Source: Mycobacterium sp. JS623
GTDB taxonomy: Bacteria; Actinomycetota; Actinomycetes; Mycobacteriales; Mycobacteriaceae
Assembly: GCF_000328565.1 (NCBI RefSeq)
Contig: NC_019966.1
Location: forward strand, 3,782,001 to 3,846,000
DNA length: 64,000 bases
Direction of reading: 5' to 3'
The notes beneath the pieces were generated by a model. The model made no database searches and had not been told where the DNA came from. It saw only the letters and a program-made list of their open reading frames with translations. The position numbers and the translations under genes are program-made. Of the stretch, positions 10,084-23,588 are shown piece after piece. Every line of letters starts with the position of its first letter. The first letter of the stretch is position 1.

Positions 10084-10485
10084 CTATTCGTCGAAACGGC
10101 GGCGGAAGCGGTCTTCCATCCGACTGGTGAACGATCCGCCTGAGCCCTTGGCTCGCTTCTGGCGGACACCCTGTTCAGCTGCCGAACCACCACGGCCACC
10201 GGCAACGCGCGGCCCGGTGATGGCGAAGATCACGCCGCCGAACATGACCAAGAAGCCGATTACGGACAGGATCGGGAAGCTGCCAATCATGGTGGCCTTG
10301 AACGCGACACCACACACCAGCATGGCCAGCCCGATCACAAAGAGCGCGGCGCCCTGCAGACGACGCCGCGCAGAAGGTGCGCGCAGAGTCCCACCACGAA
10401 CGCTCGAGGCGAATTTGGGGTCCTCGGCATAGAGCGCGCTCTCGATCTGATCGAGCATGCGCTGCTCATGATCGGAGAGTGGCAT
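10084..10485 (-). CDS. DUF3040 membrane protein (Rv2169c-type)
   Basis: Small actinobacterial membrane protein of unknown function, 133 aa. It starts MPLSDHEQRMLDQIESAL, the hallmark DUF3040 N-terminus. Two transmembrane segments follow at about 48-90 (ALFVIGLAMLVCGVAFKATM and FPILSVIGFLVMFGGVIF), then a basic Gly/Arg-rich C-terminus. The ATG has AAGGAGG upstream. It is monocistronic, with its own terminator, and is divergent from the acetyltransferase. Confidence 0.9.
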   Translation of the reverse strand: MPLSDHEQRMLDQIESALYAEDPKFASSVRGGTLRAPSARRRLQGAALFVIGLAMLVCGVAFKATMIGSFPILSVIGFLVMFGGVIFAITGPRVAGGRGGSAAEQGVRQKRAKGSGGSFTSRMEDRFRRRFDE

Positions 10486-10611
10486 TCGTCCCTCCTTGCC
10501 GGCCCTGCCGTCTAAAAACGTTCAAACTCGTGCGTGCTCGCGCTTACGGGCACCTAACAGTCATGATACGAGGTCAATCTGAGCCGTACCACCTAGTTGA
10601 CGGACGATTCT

Positions 10612-11313
10612 ATGACGAGCGTGGTGACTGTGAGCCAGTACCTCTCCCATCCAATAATGGTGTGGACGAAACGCTTGACACCGAGAGAGGGCAATCAGAA
10701 GTTGGCGACATTTCTCATTGATCTGTCGCCGGGCGATATGCAACGGCGGCTCGGTGACGCGCTCTCGGTGTATGTCGATGCCATGCGCTACCCACGCGGC
10801 ACCGAGGATCAGCGCGCTTCGATGTGGGTCGAGCACACCCGCAGGCATGGCTGGAAGGGCGTCGCCGCAGTCGAGGTGCCAGATCACGGCGACTTCGCGG
10901 ATGCCCCCGACCGCTCTGCATCGGCGTTGGCCGCTGCTCCCTTGCTGGGCGTCGCGTACGGGTACTGCGGCGCACCGGACCAGTGGTGGCAGCAGCAGGT
11001 GGTGGCAGGCCTGCACCGAGTCGGCGCGGACAGAATGCGGATCGCGGAGCTGATGACCAGCTACTTCGAGCTGACCGAGCTACACATCGCGCCGCACGCG
11101 CAGGGTCGTGGCCTTGGCGAGGCGCTGGCGCGGCGACTGCTCGCCGGCCGAGGCGAGGCGCACGTGCTGCTGTCGACGCCGGAGATCAACGGCGAATCCA
11201 ACCGGGCGTGGCGGCTGTATCGGCGGCTCGGGTTCACCGACATCATCCGCGGCTATCACTTCGCCGGCGATCCGCGCGCCTTCGCGATCCTGGGCCGGGC
11301 ACTACCACTGTGA
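10612..11313 (+). CDS. GNAT-family N-acetyltransferase (Rv2170-type)
   Basis: A GCN5-related acetyltransferase of about 233 aa. The C-terminal half carries the acetyl-CoA core: ELTELHIAPHAQGRGLGEAL (the R/Q-x-x-G-x-G/A loop) and NRAWRLYRRLGFTDI. The N-terminal half (ATFLIDLSPGDMQRRLGDAL) matches the mycobacterial Rv2170 group, for which acetylation of small molecules has been reported. The natural substrate is not predictable from sequence. ATG at 10612 is preferred; an in-frame TTG at 10597 and GTG at 10618 are alternatives. It sits just before lppM. Confidence 0.85.
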   Translation: MTSVVTVSQYLSHPIMVWTKRLTPREGNQKLATFLIDLSPGDMQRRLGDALSVYVDAMRYPRGTEDQRASMWVEHTRRHGWKGVAAVEVPDHGDFADAPDRSASALAAAPLLGVAYGYCGAPDQWWQQQVVAGLHRVGADRMRIAELMTSYFELTELHIAPHAQGRGLGEALARRLLAGRGEAHVLLSTPEINGESNRAWRLYRRLGFTDIIRGYHFAGDPRAFAILGRALPL

Positions 11314-11340
11314 GCGGGCCGGGTCTGGCACGATGACCAG

Positions 11341-12006
11341 GTGCCCGCCCGCTCACGCCGGTTCCGCAAGCTCGCCGTCATGTTGCTGCTGCTGCTCGTC
11401 GTGCCGATGGCCGTCGGATGCGTGCGCGTCCGCGCATCGATCACGGTGTCGCCGGACGACCGGGTGTCGGGGCAGATCGTCGCGTCCGCCAAACCGCGTA
11501 ACGCTGACGACAAGGGTCCGCAACTGCTCAACAACCTGCCGTTCGCCCAGAAAGTAGCGATTTCTGACTACGACCGAGACGATTACGTTGGCTCGCAGGC
11601 GGTCTTCTCCGATTTGACCTTCGCCGAATTGCCCCAGCTGGCGAACATGAACCGGGACGCCGCAGGCGTCGACATCTCGCTGCGGCGCGCAGGCGATCTC
11701 GTGATCCTGGAGGGCCGTGCCGACCTCACCTCGCTCAATGACCCCGAGGCCGACGTGTCGCTGTCCGTCGCGTTCCCGGGCGAGGTGACGTCGACCAACG
11801 GCTCCCAGGTGTCGTCGGATGTCGTCGAGTGGAAGCTGCGGCCCGGGGTAGTCAGCACTATGAACGCGCAGGCCCGGTACACCGATCCCAGCGCCCGCTC
11901 GTTCACCGGTGCGGCGATCTGGCTCGGTATCGCGTCGTTCTTGGTGGCCGGGATCATCGGCGGGGTGGCGTATTACAGCCGCGACCGCTCGCCGCGTCCT
12001 TCCTGA
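11341..12006 (+). CDS. lppM: Lipoprotein LppM
   Basis: A 221-aa lipoprotein with a positively charged signal peptide (MPARSRRFRKLAVMLLLLL), a lipobox-like MAVGC ending at Cys27, a beta-rich domain from about 30 to 180, and a C-terminal transmembrane helix (WLGIASFLVAGIIGGVAYYS). That combination is characteristic of LppM, a lipoglycan-binding factor linked to phagosome modulation in M. tuberculosis. Start GTG. In M. tuberculosis another gene (Rv2172c, opposite strand) separates it from idsA2; here only 137 bp remain. Confidence 0.9.
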   Translation: MPARSRRFRKLAVMLLLLLVVPMAVGCVRVRASITVSPDDRVSGQIVASAKPRNADDKGPQLLNNLPFAQKVAISDYDRDDYVGSQAVFSDLTFAELPQLANMNRDAAGVDISLRRAGDLVILEGRADLTSLNDPEADVSLSVAFPGEVTSTNGSQVSSDVVEWKLRPGVVSTMNAQARYTDPSARSFTGAAIWLGIASFLVAGIIGGVAYYSRDRSPRPS

Positions 12007-12116
12007 AACGTCGCATTGTCAGCGAAGGGCGCTGGTGAGTCGGGGGCCTGGCTTGGTACAAAACCCGTCGCACGCTCTACTGTGGAATGCACTCGGGGGC
12101 GAGTACTACAGACTGA

Positions 12117-13232
<1,116 letters not shown>

Positions 13233-13236
13233 GCGC

Positions 13237-14832
13237 ATGACAACCCCGACATCGACGCGGGCCCCGAAAGCCGGCCCGGCGCACCACCTTTGGCAGCTGA
13301 GCTCCTTCGCGGCGTCACCCCAGGCGCGGCCGGCGCTACTGGGTGCGATCGGCGCGGTGTTGATCACCGCGGGCGGCCTCGGCGCAGGCAGCACCCGTCT
13401 ACACGATCCACTTCTGGAGTCGCTGCACGTGTCCTGGCTTCGGTTCGGGCACGGCCTGGTGCTGTCGTCGGTGCTGCTGTGGATCGGCGTGACGTTGATG
13501 CTGATCGCCTGGCTGTGGCTGGGCCGACGGGTAATCGACCGCACTGCAACCGAATACACGATGGTGGCGACGACCGGGTTCTGGCTGGCGCCGCTGCTGC
13601 TGAGTGTTCCGGTGTTCAGTCGCGACACCTATTCGTATCTGGCGCAGGGCGCACTGTTGCGCGACGGCTTCGACCCCTACGTCGTCGGCCCGATCGACAA
13701 TCCGAACTCGTTGCTGGACAACGTGAGTCCGATCTGGACCACCACGACCGCCCCGTACGGGCCCGCATTCATTCTGGTCGCCAAGTTCGTCACCATGTTG
13801 GTGGGCAACGACGTGGTGGCGGGGACCATGGTGTTGCGGCTGTGCATGCTGCCTGGCCTTGCGCTGTTGATATGGGCGGCACCGCGGGTAGCCCGTCATG
13901 TCGGCGCCGACGGCGCTGCCGCACTGTGGATCTGCGTGCTGAATCCGTTGGTGATCATCCACCTGATGGGCGGCGTGCACAACGAAATGCTGATGGTCGG
14001 CCTGATGATGGCAGGCATCGCATTGACGTTTTCTGGCCGACATATCTGGGGCGTGGGACTGATCGCGGTGGCTGTAGCGGTGAAAGCCACGGCGGGACTG
14101 GCACTTCCATTCATGGTGTGGGTCTGGATGAGACACCTGCGCGACGCGCGCGGATACCAGCCGGTGAGGGCGTTCGCGGTGGCGACGGCGGCGTCGGGAG
14201 TAATATTCGTCGCGGTGTTCGCCGTGTTGTCATGGCTGGCCGGCGTCGGGCTCGGCTGGCTGACCGCACTGGCCGGCTCGGTCAAGATCATCAACTGGCT
14301 GACCGTGCCCACTGCCGCGGCGAATCTGGTCAACGTGTTCGGCAGCCTGCTGTTCCCGGTGAACTTCTACGCGGTGCTCGATGTCAACCGGATCATCGGA
14401 ATCGCGATCATCGCGATCTCACTTCCGTTGCTGTGGTGGAGATTTCGACACACCGACCGCGAGGCGCTGATCGGCGTCGCATCGGTGATGGTCGTCGTAG
14501 TGCTGTTCGTTCCTGCCGCGTTGCCGTGGTATTACACCTGGCCGCTCGCCGTGGCGGCCGCGCTGACGCAGTCGCGGCAGGCGATCGCCGTGATTGCGGG
14601 CCTTTCGACGTGGATCACCGTGATATGGAAGCCGGACGGAGCGCACGGCATGTACTCATGGATTCACGTGCTGCTCGCAACGGCATGCGCTGCGGTGGCG
14701 TGGTATTCGTTGTTTTACGCGCCTGAGACTAGTGCGCCGCCACGGCGAGCCGTCAGTACGCCATCGCCTGAGCCCGGCGCACCACTTCCCGGGCCTGATG
14801 AGAATGCAGAGCGTCCACCGGACGCGCATTAG
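13237..14832 (+). CDS. mptA: Alpha-(1->6)-mannopyranosyltransferase MptA
   Basis: Membrane GT-C glycosyltransferase that elongates the mannan backbone of lipomannan with polyprenyl-phosphomannose. The 531-aa protein has about a dozen hydrophobic segments and the GT-C loop VPVFSRDTYSYLAQG with acidic Asp130 after the first helices. The M. tuberculosis homologue is about 516 aa. ATG at 13237 follows the idsA2 stop by 4 bp. The last 80 bp overlap, tail to tail, the conserved 3' end of the regulator gene on the other strand. Confidence 0.93.
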   Translation: MTTPTSTRAPKAGPAHHLWQLSSFAASPQARPALLGAIGAVLITAGGLGAGSTRLHDPLLESLHVSWLRFGHGLVLSSVLLWIGVTLMLIAWLWLGRRVIDRTATEYTMVATTGFWLAPLLLSVPVFSRDTYSYLAQGALLRDGFDPYVVGPIDNPNSLLDNVSPIWTTTTAPYGPAFILVAKFVTMLVGNDVVAGTMVLRLCMLPGLALLIWAAPRVARHVGADGAAALWICVLNPLVIIHLMGGVHNEMLMVGLMMAGIALTFSGRHIWGVGLIAVAVAVKATAGLALPFMVWVWMRHLRDARGYQPVRAFAVATAASGVIFVAVFAVLSWLAGVGLGWLTALAGSVKIINWLTVPTAAANLVNVFGSLLFPVNFYAVLDVNRIIGIAIIAISLPLLWWRFRHTDREALIGVASVMVVVVLFVPAALPWYYTWPLAVAAALTQSRQAIAVIAGLSTWITVIWKPDGAHGMYSWIHVLLATACAAVAWYSLFYAPETSAPPRRAVSTPSPEPGAPLPGPDENAERPPDAH

Positions 14833-15157
14833 CCTGCCGTTCGGTGCTGCCGTCGTGCCTAATCGTCAGCGACGGATCAGGGGTGAACAGCCAGCGCACG
14901 ATCTCGGTGTCGTGGTAGCCCCCGTCATGGAGCACCACGAGCAGCCCCTGCAGGGGCTTGACCACGTGGCCGGTGTCGTCGAAGAAGACCTTCGGGACCA
15001 CCACTGAACCCGCGCGCCGCACCGCGACCAGGTGTCCTTCGCGCAGCTGCTGGTGCACTTTCGTCACGGGTACCCCGAGCAGATCGGCAACGGCTGGCAA
15101 GTCGTACACGTCCTCGCCGGGGTCTAGAACATCGTCGGCGGCCGGAATGCTGCTCAC
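14753..15157 (-). CDS. DNA-binding regulator, PknL-substrate type (Rv2175c-like)
   Basis: A 134-aa protein with an N-terminal winged helix-turn-helix (YDLPAVADLLGVPVTKVHQQ) and conserved C-terminus ARPVDALHSHQAREVVRRAQ. In M. tuberculosis this protein is phosphorylated by the adjacent PknL on Thr9, which reduces DNA binding. Here the only usable start is GTG at 15157, giving MSSIPAADDV; the N-terminal segment carrying that threonine is absent. TAGACT lies 7 nt before the GTG, suggesting a leaderless mRNA. Divergent from pknL. Confidence 0.9.
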   Translation of the reverse strand: MSSIPAADDVLDPGEDVYDLPAVADLLGVPVTKVHQQLREGHLVAVRRAGSVVVPKVFFDDTGHVVKPLQGLLVVLHDGGYHDTEIVRWLFTPDPSLTIRHDGSTERQANARPVDALHSHQAREVVRRAQAMAY

Positions 15158-15193
15158 CGCACTGAGTCTAGGACGTAAGGGGCGACTCGTAAC
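15158..15193. promoter_or_regulatory. Bidirectional promoter, Rv2175c-like gene / pknL
   Basis: The 36-bp divergent gap holds TAGACT on the minus strand (15170-15165, 7 nt before the GTG start) and TAGGAC on the plus strand (15169-15174). The two -10-like hexamers share the TA at 15169-15170. The pknL side would have a short leader with AAGGGG as ribosome site. The hexamer on the pknL side is imperfect (C in the last position). Confidence 0.5.
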
Positions 15194-16417
15194 ATGTGTT
15201 CGGTGGAGGCCTACCAGCAATTCGACCCGCTTGTGGGGGCCGTGCTGGATGGCCGGTACCGCGTCGAGGCGATGATCGCGACGGGCGGCATGTCCGCCGT
15301 CTACCGCGGGCTCGATCTGCGGCTGGACCGGCCGGTCGCGCTGAAGATCATGGAGTCCCGATACGCCGGCGATCACCAGTTCCTGACGCGGTTTCAGCGT
15401 GAGGCGCGGGCCGTGGCGCGGTTGAAGGATCCGGGCCTTGTGGCGGTTTACGACCAGGGCATCGATGGTCAGCATCCGTTTCTGGTGATGGAGCTGATCG
15501 AGGGCGGCACACTGCGGGAGCTGCTGCGGGAGCGCGGCCCGATGCCACCACACGCTGTCGCCGCGGTGCTGCGTCCGGTGCTGGGCGGGCTCGCGGTGGC
15601 GCATCGCGCTGGGCTGGTGCACCGCGACATCAAGCCCGAGAACGTGCTCATCTCCGACGACGGCGATGTCAAGATCGCCGACTTCGGTTTGGTGCGAGCA
15701 GTCGCCGAGGCCAAGATCACCTCCGCCAGCGTGATTTTGGGCACCGCCGCATACTTGTCCCCCGAGCAGGTCAGCACCGGCGATGCCGACCCCCGCAGCG
15801 ATGTGTACTCCGTGGGGATCCTGGCTTACGAGCTGCTGACCGGAGTCACGCCGTTCACCGGCGACTCGGCACTCGCGATCGCGTACCAACGGATGGACAA
15901 CGACGTCTCGCCCCCGAGCCGGGTGATCGCCGGTGTGCCAGCGCAATTCGATGACCTGGTCGCCCACGCCACCGCACGGGAGCCCGCCGACCGGTACGCC
16001 GACGCCCAGGACATGGCCGCCGAACTCGACTCGATCGTCGACCAATTGGGGTTGCCGCCGTTTCGGGTACCCGCCCCGCGTAATTCGGCGCAGCACCTGT
16101 CGGCCGCGTTGCAGCACAGTCATATACAGACCCAGCAGGAAGCCACGACCACCAAAACGGCACGGCCGCAGGCGCCGCAGGTGCCCGCGCCCCGACAACA
16201 CACACGCGAACTCACCCGTGACGATTGGCAACCGCTAGAGCCCGAATATCAGGCCGTCTCAGGCCAATTCGCCGGGATCGACCTCGACGAGTTCTACTGG
16301 GCCCGCCAACGCTCCAAGAGGGCGTTGGTGTTTTGGGTGGTCGCCGTGCTGACACTCACCGGACTGATCGCGGCCGCAGCCTGGACGCTCGGCAGCAACA
16401 TCGCGACGTTGATCTAG
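15194..16417 (+). CDS. pknL: Serine/threonine protein kinase PknL
   Basis: Transmembrane Hanks-type kinase, 407 aa. Kinase domain with Gly-rich loop (IATGGMSAVY, 28-37), catalytic Lys51 (VALKIM), HRDIKPEN at 143-150, DFG at 163-165 and an activation loop with several Thr/Ser before GTAAYLSPEQ. A Pro/Gln-rich juxtamembrane linker leads to one TM helix at about 379-398 and only a very short outside tail; there are no PASTA domains, as in M. tuberculosis PknL. GTG at 15203 is an alternative start. Divergent from its likely substrate gene. Confidence 0.94.
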   Translation: MCSVEAYQQFDPLVGAVLDGRYRVEAMIATGGMSAVYRGLDLRLDRPVALKIMESRYAGDHQFLTRFQREARAVARLKDPGLVAVYDQGIDGQHPFLVMELIEGGTLRELLRERGPMPPHAVAAVLRPVLGGLAVAHRAGLVHRDIKPENVLISDDGDVKIADFGLVRAVAEAKITSASVILGTAAYLSPEQVSTGDADPRSDVYSVGILAYELLTGVTPFTGDSALAIAYQRMDNDVSPPSRVIAGVPAQFDDLVAHATAREPADRYADAQDMAAELDSIVDQLGLPPFRVPAPRNSAQHLSAALQHSHIQTQQEATTTKTARPQAPQVPAPRQHTRELTRDDWQPLEPEYQAVSGQFAGIDLDEFYWARQRSKRALVFWVVAVLTLTGLIAAAAWTLGSNIATLI

Positions 16418-16510
16418 CGCGCAGTTACGAAAGGCACGCCGGTCAGCGTCGCCATCCCTGACTCGTTCGGATAACCCAGAACTGCTTCGACGGGTTGATT
16501 CGCGTCGCCG

Positions 16511-16540
16511 CTAGTACTACAGTCGTAGTGATACGAATTC
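16511..16540. promoter_or_regulatory. Palindromic operator candidate before the FAD monooxygenase
   Basis: ACTAC-AGTC-GTAGT at 16516-16529 is a 5-bp inverted repeat with a 4-bp centre, 39 bp before the monooxygenase start. ACTAC/GTAGT dyads are typical repressor operators, for example of the TetR or BlaI/MecI type, but no regulator gene is adjacent, so the binding protein is unknown. Confidence 0.5.
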
Positions 16541-16568
16541 AACGACCGATGAGATCTCAACGAGGTGA

Positions 16569-19641
<3,073 letters not shown>

Positions 19642-19644
19642 TTA

Positions 19645-20142
19645 TTACCGCTGGGCTGGCACTTCGCCACCGGTCATCAAGCGAAATCGGACCAGATTGT
19701 GCTTGGCGTCCACCAATGCGTCGTGCGCGTCACGCGGCCTCGGCGGCATCCGCGGTGATCCTCGGTCCTCCCAGAACTGCCGCAGCTCCCGCGTGAAGCG
19801 TGGGATCGCAGGCGGCAGGTCGGTCATGGGCCCCCACAACTGACACAGCACCACATGGTCGTAGGCACCCACCCACGCCCACAGCTCGATCGGCTCGTCG
19901 CCGTCGACGCCGAAGAAGTCCTCGAGTTCGGTCCGAATCTGCCTGCGTGAGCGCCACAGCGGCGACGCCGGCGACGGCAGCTTGGGCAGCACGTGCTTGC
20001 GCACCCAGCTGCCTGCGGGCTCCGGATCGAATTCCGTTGAGATGGCGTAATATTCGCGGCCGTCCTCGGCGGCCACGCCGATCGAGATCAACTCGATGGT
20101 GCGGCCGTTGTCGATGAACTCCGTGTCGTAGAAATACCTCAC
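19645..20142 (-). CDS. 3'-5' exoribonuclease, RNase AS type (Rv2179c-like)
   Basis: A 165-aa DEDD-superfamily nuclease. MRYFYDTEFIDNG holds the DxE pair (Asp6, Glu8), AWVGAYDHVVLCQLWG the second motif and DAHDALVDAKHN the last His/Asp motif. The M. tuberculosis homologue is a structurally characterised exoribonuclease acting on adenylate-containing RNA tails. Only 2 bp separate its start from the stop of the upstream membrane-protein gene, so they form an operon. Confidence 0.88.
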   Translation of the reverse strand: MRYFYDTEFIDNGRTIELISIGVAAEDGREYYAISTEFDPEPAGSWVRKHVLPKLPSPASPLWRSRRQIRTELEDFFGVDGDEPIELWAWVGAYDHVVLCQLWGPMTDLPPAIPRFTRELRQFWEDRGSPRMPPRPRDAHDALVDAKHNLVRFRLMTGGEVPAQR

Positions 20143-20144
20143 GC

Positions 20145-21026
20145 CTACAACACCTGAGCCGTTTCGCGGTTGGTCGTCGGCCGTGGCGCTGCGGCGGCGT
20201 GGATTTCGCGGTCGAGCTGCTGATCGACCTCACGGTCGTCAGGAAAGTGCGGTTCGCCGGCGATCACGTGCTGCAGCCACAGCTTGGCCTGCACGACCGG
20301 CCGGCGTAACCGGCGCTCTCGCTCCAACGCCCTGTGCATCTTGCGGGGCTTGTCGCCGTAGCGCCAGCGCGCCCACGGCGCGTGTGGCCGCGAGAGCCGA
20401 ACGGCCCCGAGAAACAACAGCGGCGTGATGAACATCCCGACCAGACCGGTCCACACCTTTCCCTTGAGCAGCACCACCACCGCGAACAGCAGCGTCAGCA
20501 CAGCCACCGCGATCACCAACGCCCTGGCCTGCAGAGACTGGTCCTCGCGCCAAATCGTGACGTCGAAGAACGACAGTGGATTGAACCCCAGTATCAGCAG
20601 GCCGGCCACTGCGACCGCGGCGAACACCGCGTCCACCGACGTGCGGCCGTCCTCAGCCCAGTAGACGTCCTGCAGATGCAAGATCAACGCGAACTCATCG
20701 AGCACCAGAGCTGCCCCGATGCCGAAAAAGGTTGCGGCGACCGTGAATTCGGGTACTCCCCCGTCGACCGCCAATGTCACCATCGAGATGCCGGAGACCA
20801 TGACCAAGACCACGCCGATCACCACGTGGTGGATGTGTATGCCGCCGCCCGCGGAAATGTTGCGCGGCTGCCACCATTTACGGGGCGCATCGCTGCCCGC
20901 GTGGCTTCGGATGTACCGCACGATCGTGCGGGTCACGAAGAACGTGAGGATGAACGCGACGAGGCAGAACACCAGCGGCAGCCGCCCGTGCGGGATCGAG
21001 AGATTGAGGTCGAACGTCGCGTGCAC
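20145..21026 (-). CDS. Conserved integral membrane protein (Rv2180c-type)
   Basis: A 293-aa polytopic membrane protein of unknown function with about seven hydrophobic segments, starting [21 protein letters not shown] His-rich loop ([15 protein letters not shown]) sits early and a charged tail late. It heads a two-gene operon with RNase AS. Start is GTG; TAAGTT lies 6 nt before it, so the mRNA is predicted leaderless. It is divergent from the mannosyltransferase gene. Confidence 0.85.
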   Translation of the reverse strand: MHATFDLNLSIPHGRLPLVFCLVAFILTFFVTRTIVRYIRSHAGSDAPRKWWQPRNISAGGGIHIHHVVIGVVLVMVSGISMVTLAVDGGVPEFTVAATFFGIGAALVLDEFALILHLQDVYWAEDGRTSVDAVFAAVAVAGLLILGFNPLSFFDVTIWREDQSLQARALVIAVAVLTLLFAVVVLLKGKVWTGLVGMFITPLLFLGAVRLSRPHAPWARWRYGDKPRKMHRALERERRLRRPVVQAKLWLQHVIAGEPHFPDDREVDQQLDREIHAAAAPRPTTNRETAQVL

Positions 21027-21110
21027 GCAGAAAACTTACGCCGACGTGCGCGTGTCAGGGTCGGGATACCGCCCGACTCGCCGGTGGGCACCGATACGCT
21101 GGTCTGCGAC

Positions 21111-22388
21111 ATGAGTACTTGGCGGTCGCCCGGCGGGGCTGGTTTGTGGCCAACACTCGCCTGGCGGCTGTTCCAGCTGCTTACCGTGGCGGCGTTGGTG
21201 TGGGCGGGCTGGCGGGTGCTTGGCCACATCCCGTACCGCATCGACATCGAGGTCTACCGGATGGGCGGACGGGCCTGGCTCGACCACCGGCCGCTGTATG
21301 CCGACGGTGCGATGTTTCACACCCTCATCGGCCTTGACCTGCCCTTCACCTACCCGCCGCTGGCCGCCGTCGCGTTCGCACCGTTCGCGTGGCTGTCGCT
21401 CAACGTCGCCAGCGTCGCGATCACTGTGACCACGCTGGTGCTGCTGATCGCATCGATGGTGATCGTGCTGACCGGGCTGCAGGTTTGGCCGCAGACCTCG
21501 ATCACCTCGGAGCCTGCCTGGCTGCGGCGCTGTTGGCTGGCGGGCGCGATCGTGGCGCCCGCGATGATCTACCTGGAACCCATCCGGTCGAACTTCGACT
21601 TCGGCCAGATCAACGTCGTGCTGATGACCCTCGTCATCGCCGACTGCGTGCCGCGCAAGACACCGTGGCCGCGCGGAATGCTGCTGGGCATCGCGATCGC
21701 GCTCAAGCTCACCCCCGCGGTGTTCCTGCTCTACTTCCTGCTGCGCCGCGACACCCGCGCGCTGCTGGTGACCGCGGCGTCAGCGGTGGTGGCCACCCTC
21801 GCCGGGTTCACGCTGGCATGGCGCGACTCCTGGCAGTACTGGACCGAAACCGTGCGCAACACCGATCGCATCGGCACGGTGACGCTGAACACCAACCAGA
21901 ACATCGCAGGCGCGCTGGCCCGAATGGGCCTCGGAGAGGGCGAGCGATTCGTCGTGTGGACGCTGGCCTGCTTTGCGGTGCTGGGCCTGACGGTGTGGGC
22001 TGCGCGACGGGTGCTGCGCGCAGGCGAACCCGTGCTGGCCCTCGTCTGTGTCGCGATGTTCGGGCTGGTGGTGTCGCCGGTGTCGTGGTCGCACCACTGG
22101 GTGTGGGTGCTGCCGACGGTGGTTGTCTCGACGGTCGTCGCCTATCGGCGTCGGCACCTGGCGCTGGGACTGATCACACTGGCGGGCGTCGCGCTGATGG
22201 TGTGGACGCCGATTCCGCTGATGCCCAAGCACCACGAAACCTCGGCGTCGCTGTTGCGCCAGCTGGCCGGTGGTTCCTACTTGTGGTGGGCGATCGCGGT
22301 GATCGCGGTGGCAGGCACGGTGTCCGCGCGCTCAGCCGATCGGTCCGTCAGCCCGCAGCTGCTTCCGGCATCCGCGCCGGCGGCTTGA
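21111..22388 (+). CDS. Polyprenyl-phosphomannose-dependent alpha-(1->2)-mannosyltransferase (Rv2181-type, GT87)
   Basis: Membrane glycosyltransferase that adds alpha-1,2-mannose branches to lipomannan/LAM in mycobacteria. The 425-aa product (M. tuberculosis: 427) has multiple TM segments and the acidic loop [16 protein letters not shown] (Asp45, Glu47), then FTYPPLAA, typical of GT87. ATG at 21111 is selected by length and homology; the frame is open far upstream without support. The 3' end overlaps the acyltransferase gene on the other strand by 41 bp. Confidence 0.9.
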   Translation: MSTWRSPGGAGLWPTLAWRLFQLLTVAALVWAGWRVLGHIPYRIDIEVYRMGGRAWLDHRPLYADGAMFHTLIGLDLPFTYPPLAAVAFAPFAWLSLNVASVAITVTTLVLLIASMVIVLTGLQVWPQTSITSEPAWLRRCWLAGAIVAPAMIYLEPIRSNFDFGQINVVLMTLVIADCVPRKTPWPRGMLLGIAIALKLTPAVFLLYFLLRRDTRALLVTAASAVVATLAGFTLAWRDSWQYWTETVRNTDRIGTVTLNTNQNIAGALARMGLGEGERFVVWTLACFAVLGLTVWAARRVLRAGEPVLALVCVAMFGLVVSPVSWSHHWVWVLPTVVVSTVVAYRRRHLALGLITLAGVALMVWTPIPLMPKHHETSASLLRQLAGGSYLWWAIAVIAVAGTVSARSADRSVSPQLLPASAPAA

Positions 22389-23073
22389 TAGCCGCCTCAC
22401 CTTTTCCCTCTTTGACGTCGGCGGCGTAGAGGTCGACGTACTCCTGGCCCGACAGCCGCATCAGCTCGTACATCACCTCGTCGATCACCGCGCGCTCGAT
22501 GAACCGATTGCCTGCCAGCCCCTCGAAGCGGCTGAAGTCCATCGGCTTGCCGAACTTGACCTCCACGCGACCGAAGCGCCACATCTTGCTGCCCGGCGGG
22601 TTGACGACGTTGGTTCCGATCATCGCGACGGGAATCACCGGAACACCGGACTCCAGCGCCAGCCGCGCGAGGCCGGTCTTGCCCTTGTACAGCCGCCCGT
22701 CGGGCGAACGGGTGCCCTCGGGGTACATGCCAAGCAACTTGCCTTCGCTCAGGATCCGCTGGGCAGTGTCCAGTGCGCTCTGCGCGCTGTCGGCGTCGGT
22801 GCGGTCGATCGGCACCTGCCCGGCGACGGTGTAGAACCACCGCTGGAACCAGCCCTTGACGCCGGTGCCCGTGAAGTATTCGGCCTTGGCAAGGAAGGTG
22901 ATTCGCCGGGTCACCACGAGAGGCAGATAAAAGCTGTCGGCGACGGCCAGGTGATTACTGGCCAAGATCATCGGACCGGAGTGCGGAACATGCTCCAGCC
23001 CTTCGACTTTCGGACGTCCGAGCAGCGACAGCAAAGGGCCCATGAAGATGTACTTGAAAAGCCAGTACCACAT
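22348..23073 (-). CDS. 1-acyl-sn-glycerol-3-phosphate acyltransferase family protein (PlsC-like, Rv2182c-type)
   Basis: A 241-aa PlsC-domain acyltransferase. The catalytic H-x4-D box is NHLAVAD (His41, Asp46), and [11 protein letters not shown] near 117-127 is the substrate-binding motif. The N-terminus [10 protein letters not shown] is a membrane-association segment. It is likely to acylate lysophosphatidate or a related lipid at the inner membrane. A near-perfect 14-bp palindrome lies in its leader, close to the start. Confidence 0.88.
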   Translation of the reverse strand: MWYWLFKYIFMGPLLSLLGRPKVEGLEHVPHSGPMILASNHLAVADSFYLPLVVTRRITFLAKAEYFTGTGVKGWFQRWFYTVAGQVPIDRTDADSAQSALDTAQRILSEGKLLGMYPEGTRSPDGRLYKGKTGLARLALESGVPVIPVAMIGTNVVNPPGSKMWRFGRVEVKFGKPMDFSRFEGLAGNRFIERAVIDEVMYELMRLSGQEYVDLYAADVKEGKGEAAIKPPARMPEAAAG

Positions 23074-23092
23074 GGGCCCTCCCCATAACGGA

Positions 23093-23106
23093 GCACCGGA
23101 CGGTGC
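23093..23106. promoter_or_regulatory. 14-bp palindrome in the acyltransferase leader
   Basis: GCACCG-GA-CGGTGC lies 20-33 bp upstream of the PlsC-like start on the minus strand. A -10-like TAAAGT sits at about 23122-23117, which would place the palindrome within the first bases of the transcript. It could be an operator or a small leader hairpin. A second dyad, GTGTGG/CCACAC, spans 23130-23147. Confidence 0.4.
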
Positions 23107-23156
23107 TTTGCGACAACTTTACCTACGCGGTGTGGATGCGACCACACGCGGAGCGC

Positions 23157-23588
23157 TTACTCTTCCACCGTGACAGGGATGTGCTGATAGCGTCCCGGGC
23201 CGCTCGGCGAGGGTTCACCACCACTCGGACCGCCCGGTGGGGGCGGGCTGTCCGGCGGTGGTTCACCAGGCCCGGTCGCGCCCGGCGCCCCGGTCGCTCC
23301 GTTTTCCAGGAGTGCGCGGACGACCGTCAGCAGCGCGACGCTGTGCTCGGCGATGACGTCCAGCAGCGGATGCTGCTCACCGGCCACCAGAGCCGCGAGC
23401 GCACACACCGGGCACCACACCTGCTGGCACTTGCCGGGACCATCGCCGGTGCCTGCCGCGCGCGCGGCCGCCAGTCGCACCGCAGGGTCGAGCTTGTCGA
23501 GGATGGCCTGGGCCAGCTGCCGTAGTTCGGGAGCCAGATCAGAATGTCGCCGCCCCGCGCCTGCGGCGTCGGCGTGGCCATCGGTCAT
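23157..23588 (-). CDS. Small Cys-motif protein with Pro/Gly-rich tail (Rv2183c-type)
   Basis: A conserved mycobacterial protein of 143 aa with no known function. The middle has C-x5-C-x2-C (KCQQVWCPVCALAALV), which could bind a metal. The C-terminal third is a low-complexity Pro/Gly stretch ending IPVTVEE. The ATG at 23588 overlaps the stop of the ArsA-like ATPase gene by 4 bp (ATGA), so the two are translationally coupled and may work together. Confidence 0.8.
   Translation of the reverse strand: MTDGHADAAGAGRRHSDLAPELRQLAQAILDKLDPAVRLAAARAAGTGDGPGKCQQVWCPVCALAALVAGEQHPLLDVIAEHSVALLTVVRALLENGATGAPGATGPGEPPPDSPPPPGGPSGGEPSPSGPGRYQHIPVTVEE

Noticed and set aside
14753..16231. 492-codon minus-strand frame running through pknL
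   Set aside because: Only its last 134 codons look like a protein; the rest is antisense to the kinase domain and has no start signal.
20334..21110. N-terminal extension of the Rv2181-type mannosyltransferase
   Set aside because: The extension is antisense to the membrane-protein gene, and homologue length fits the ATG at 21111.
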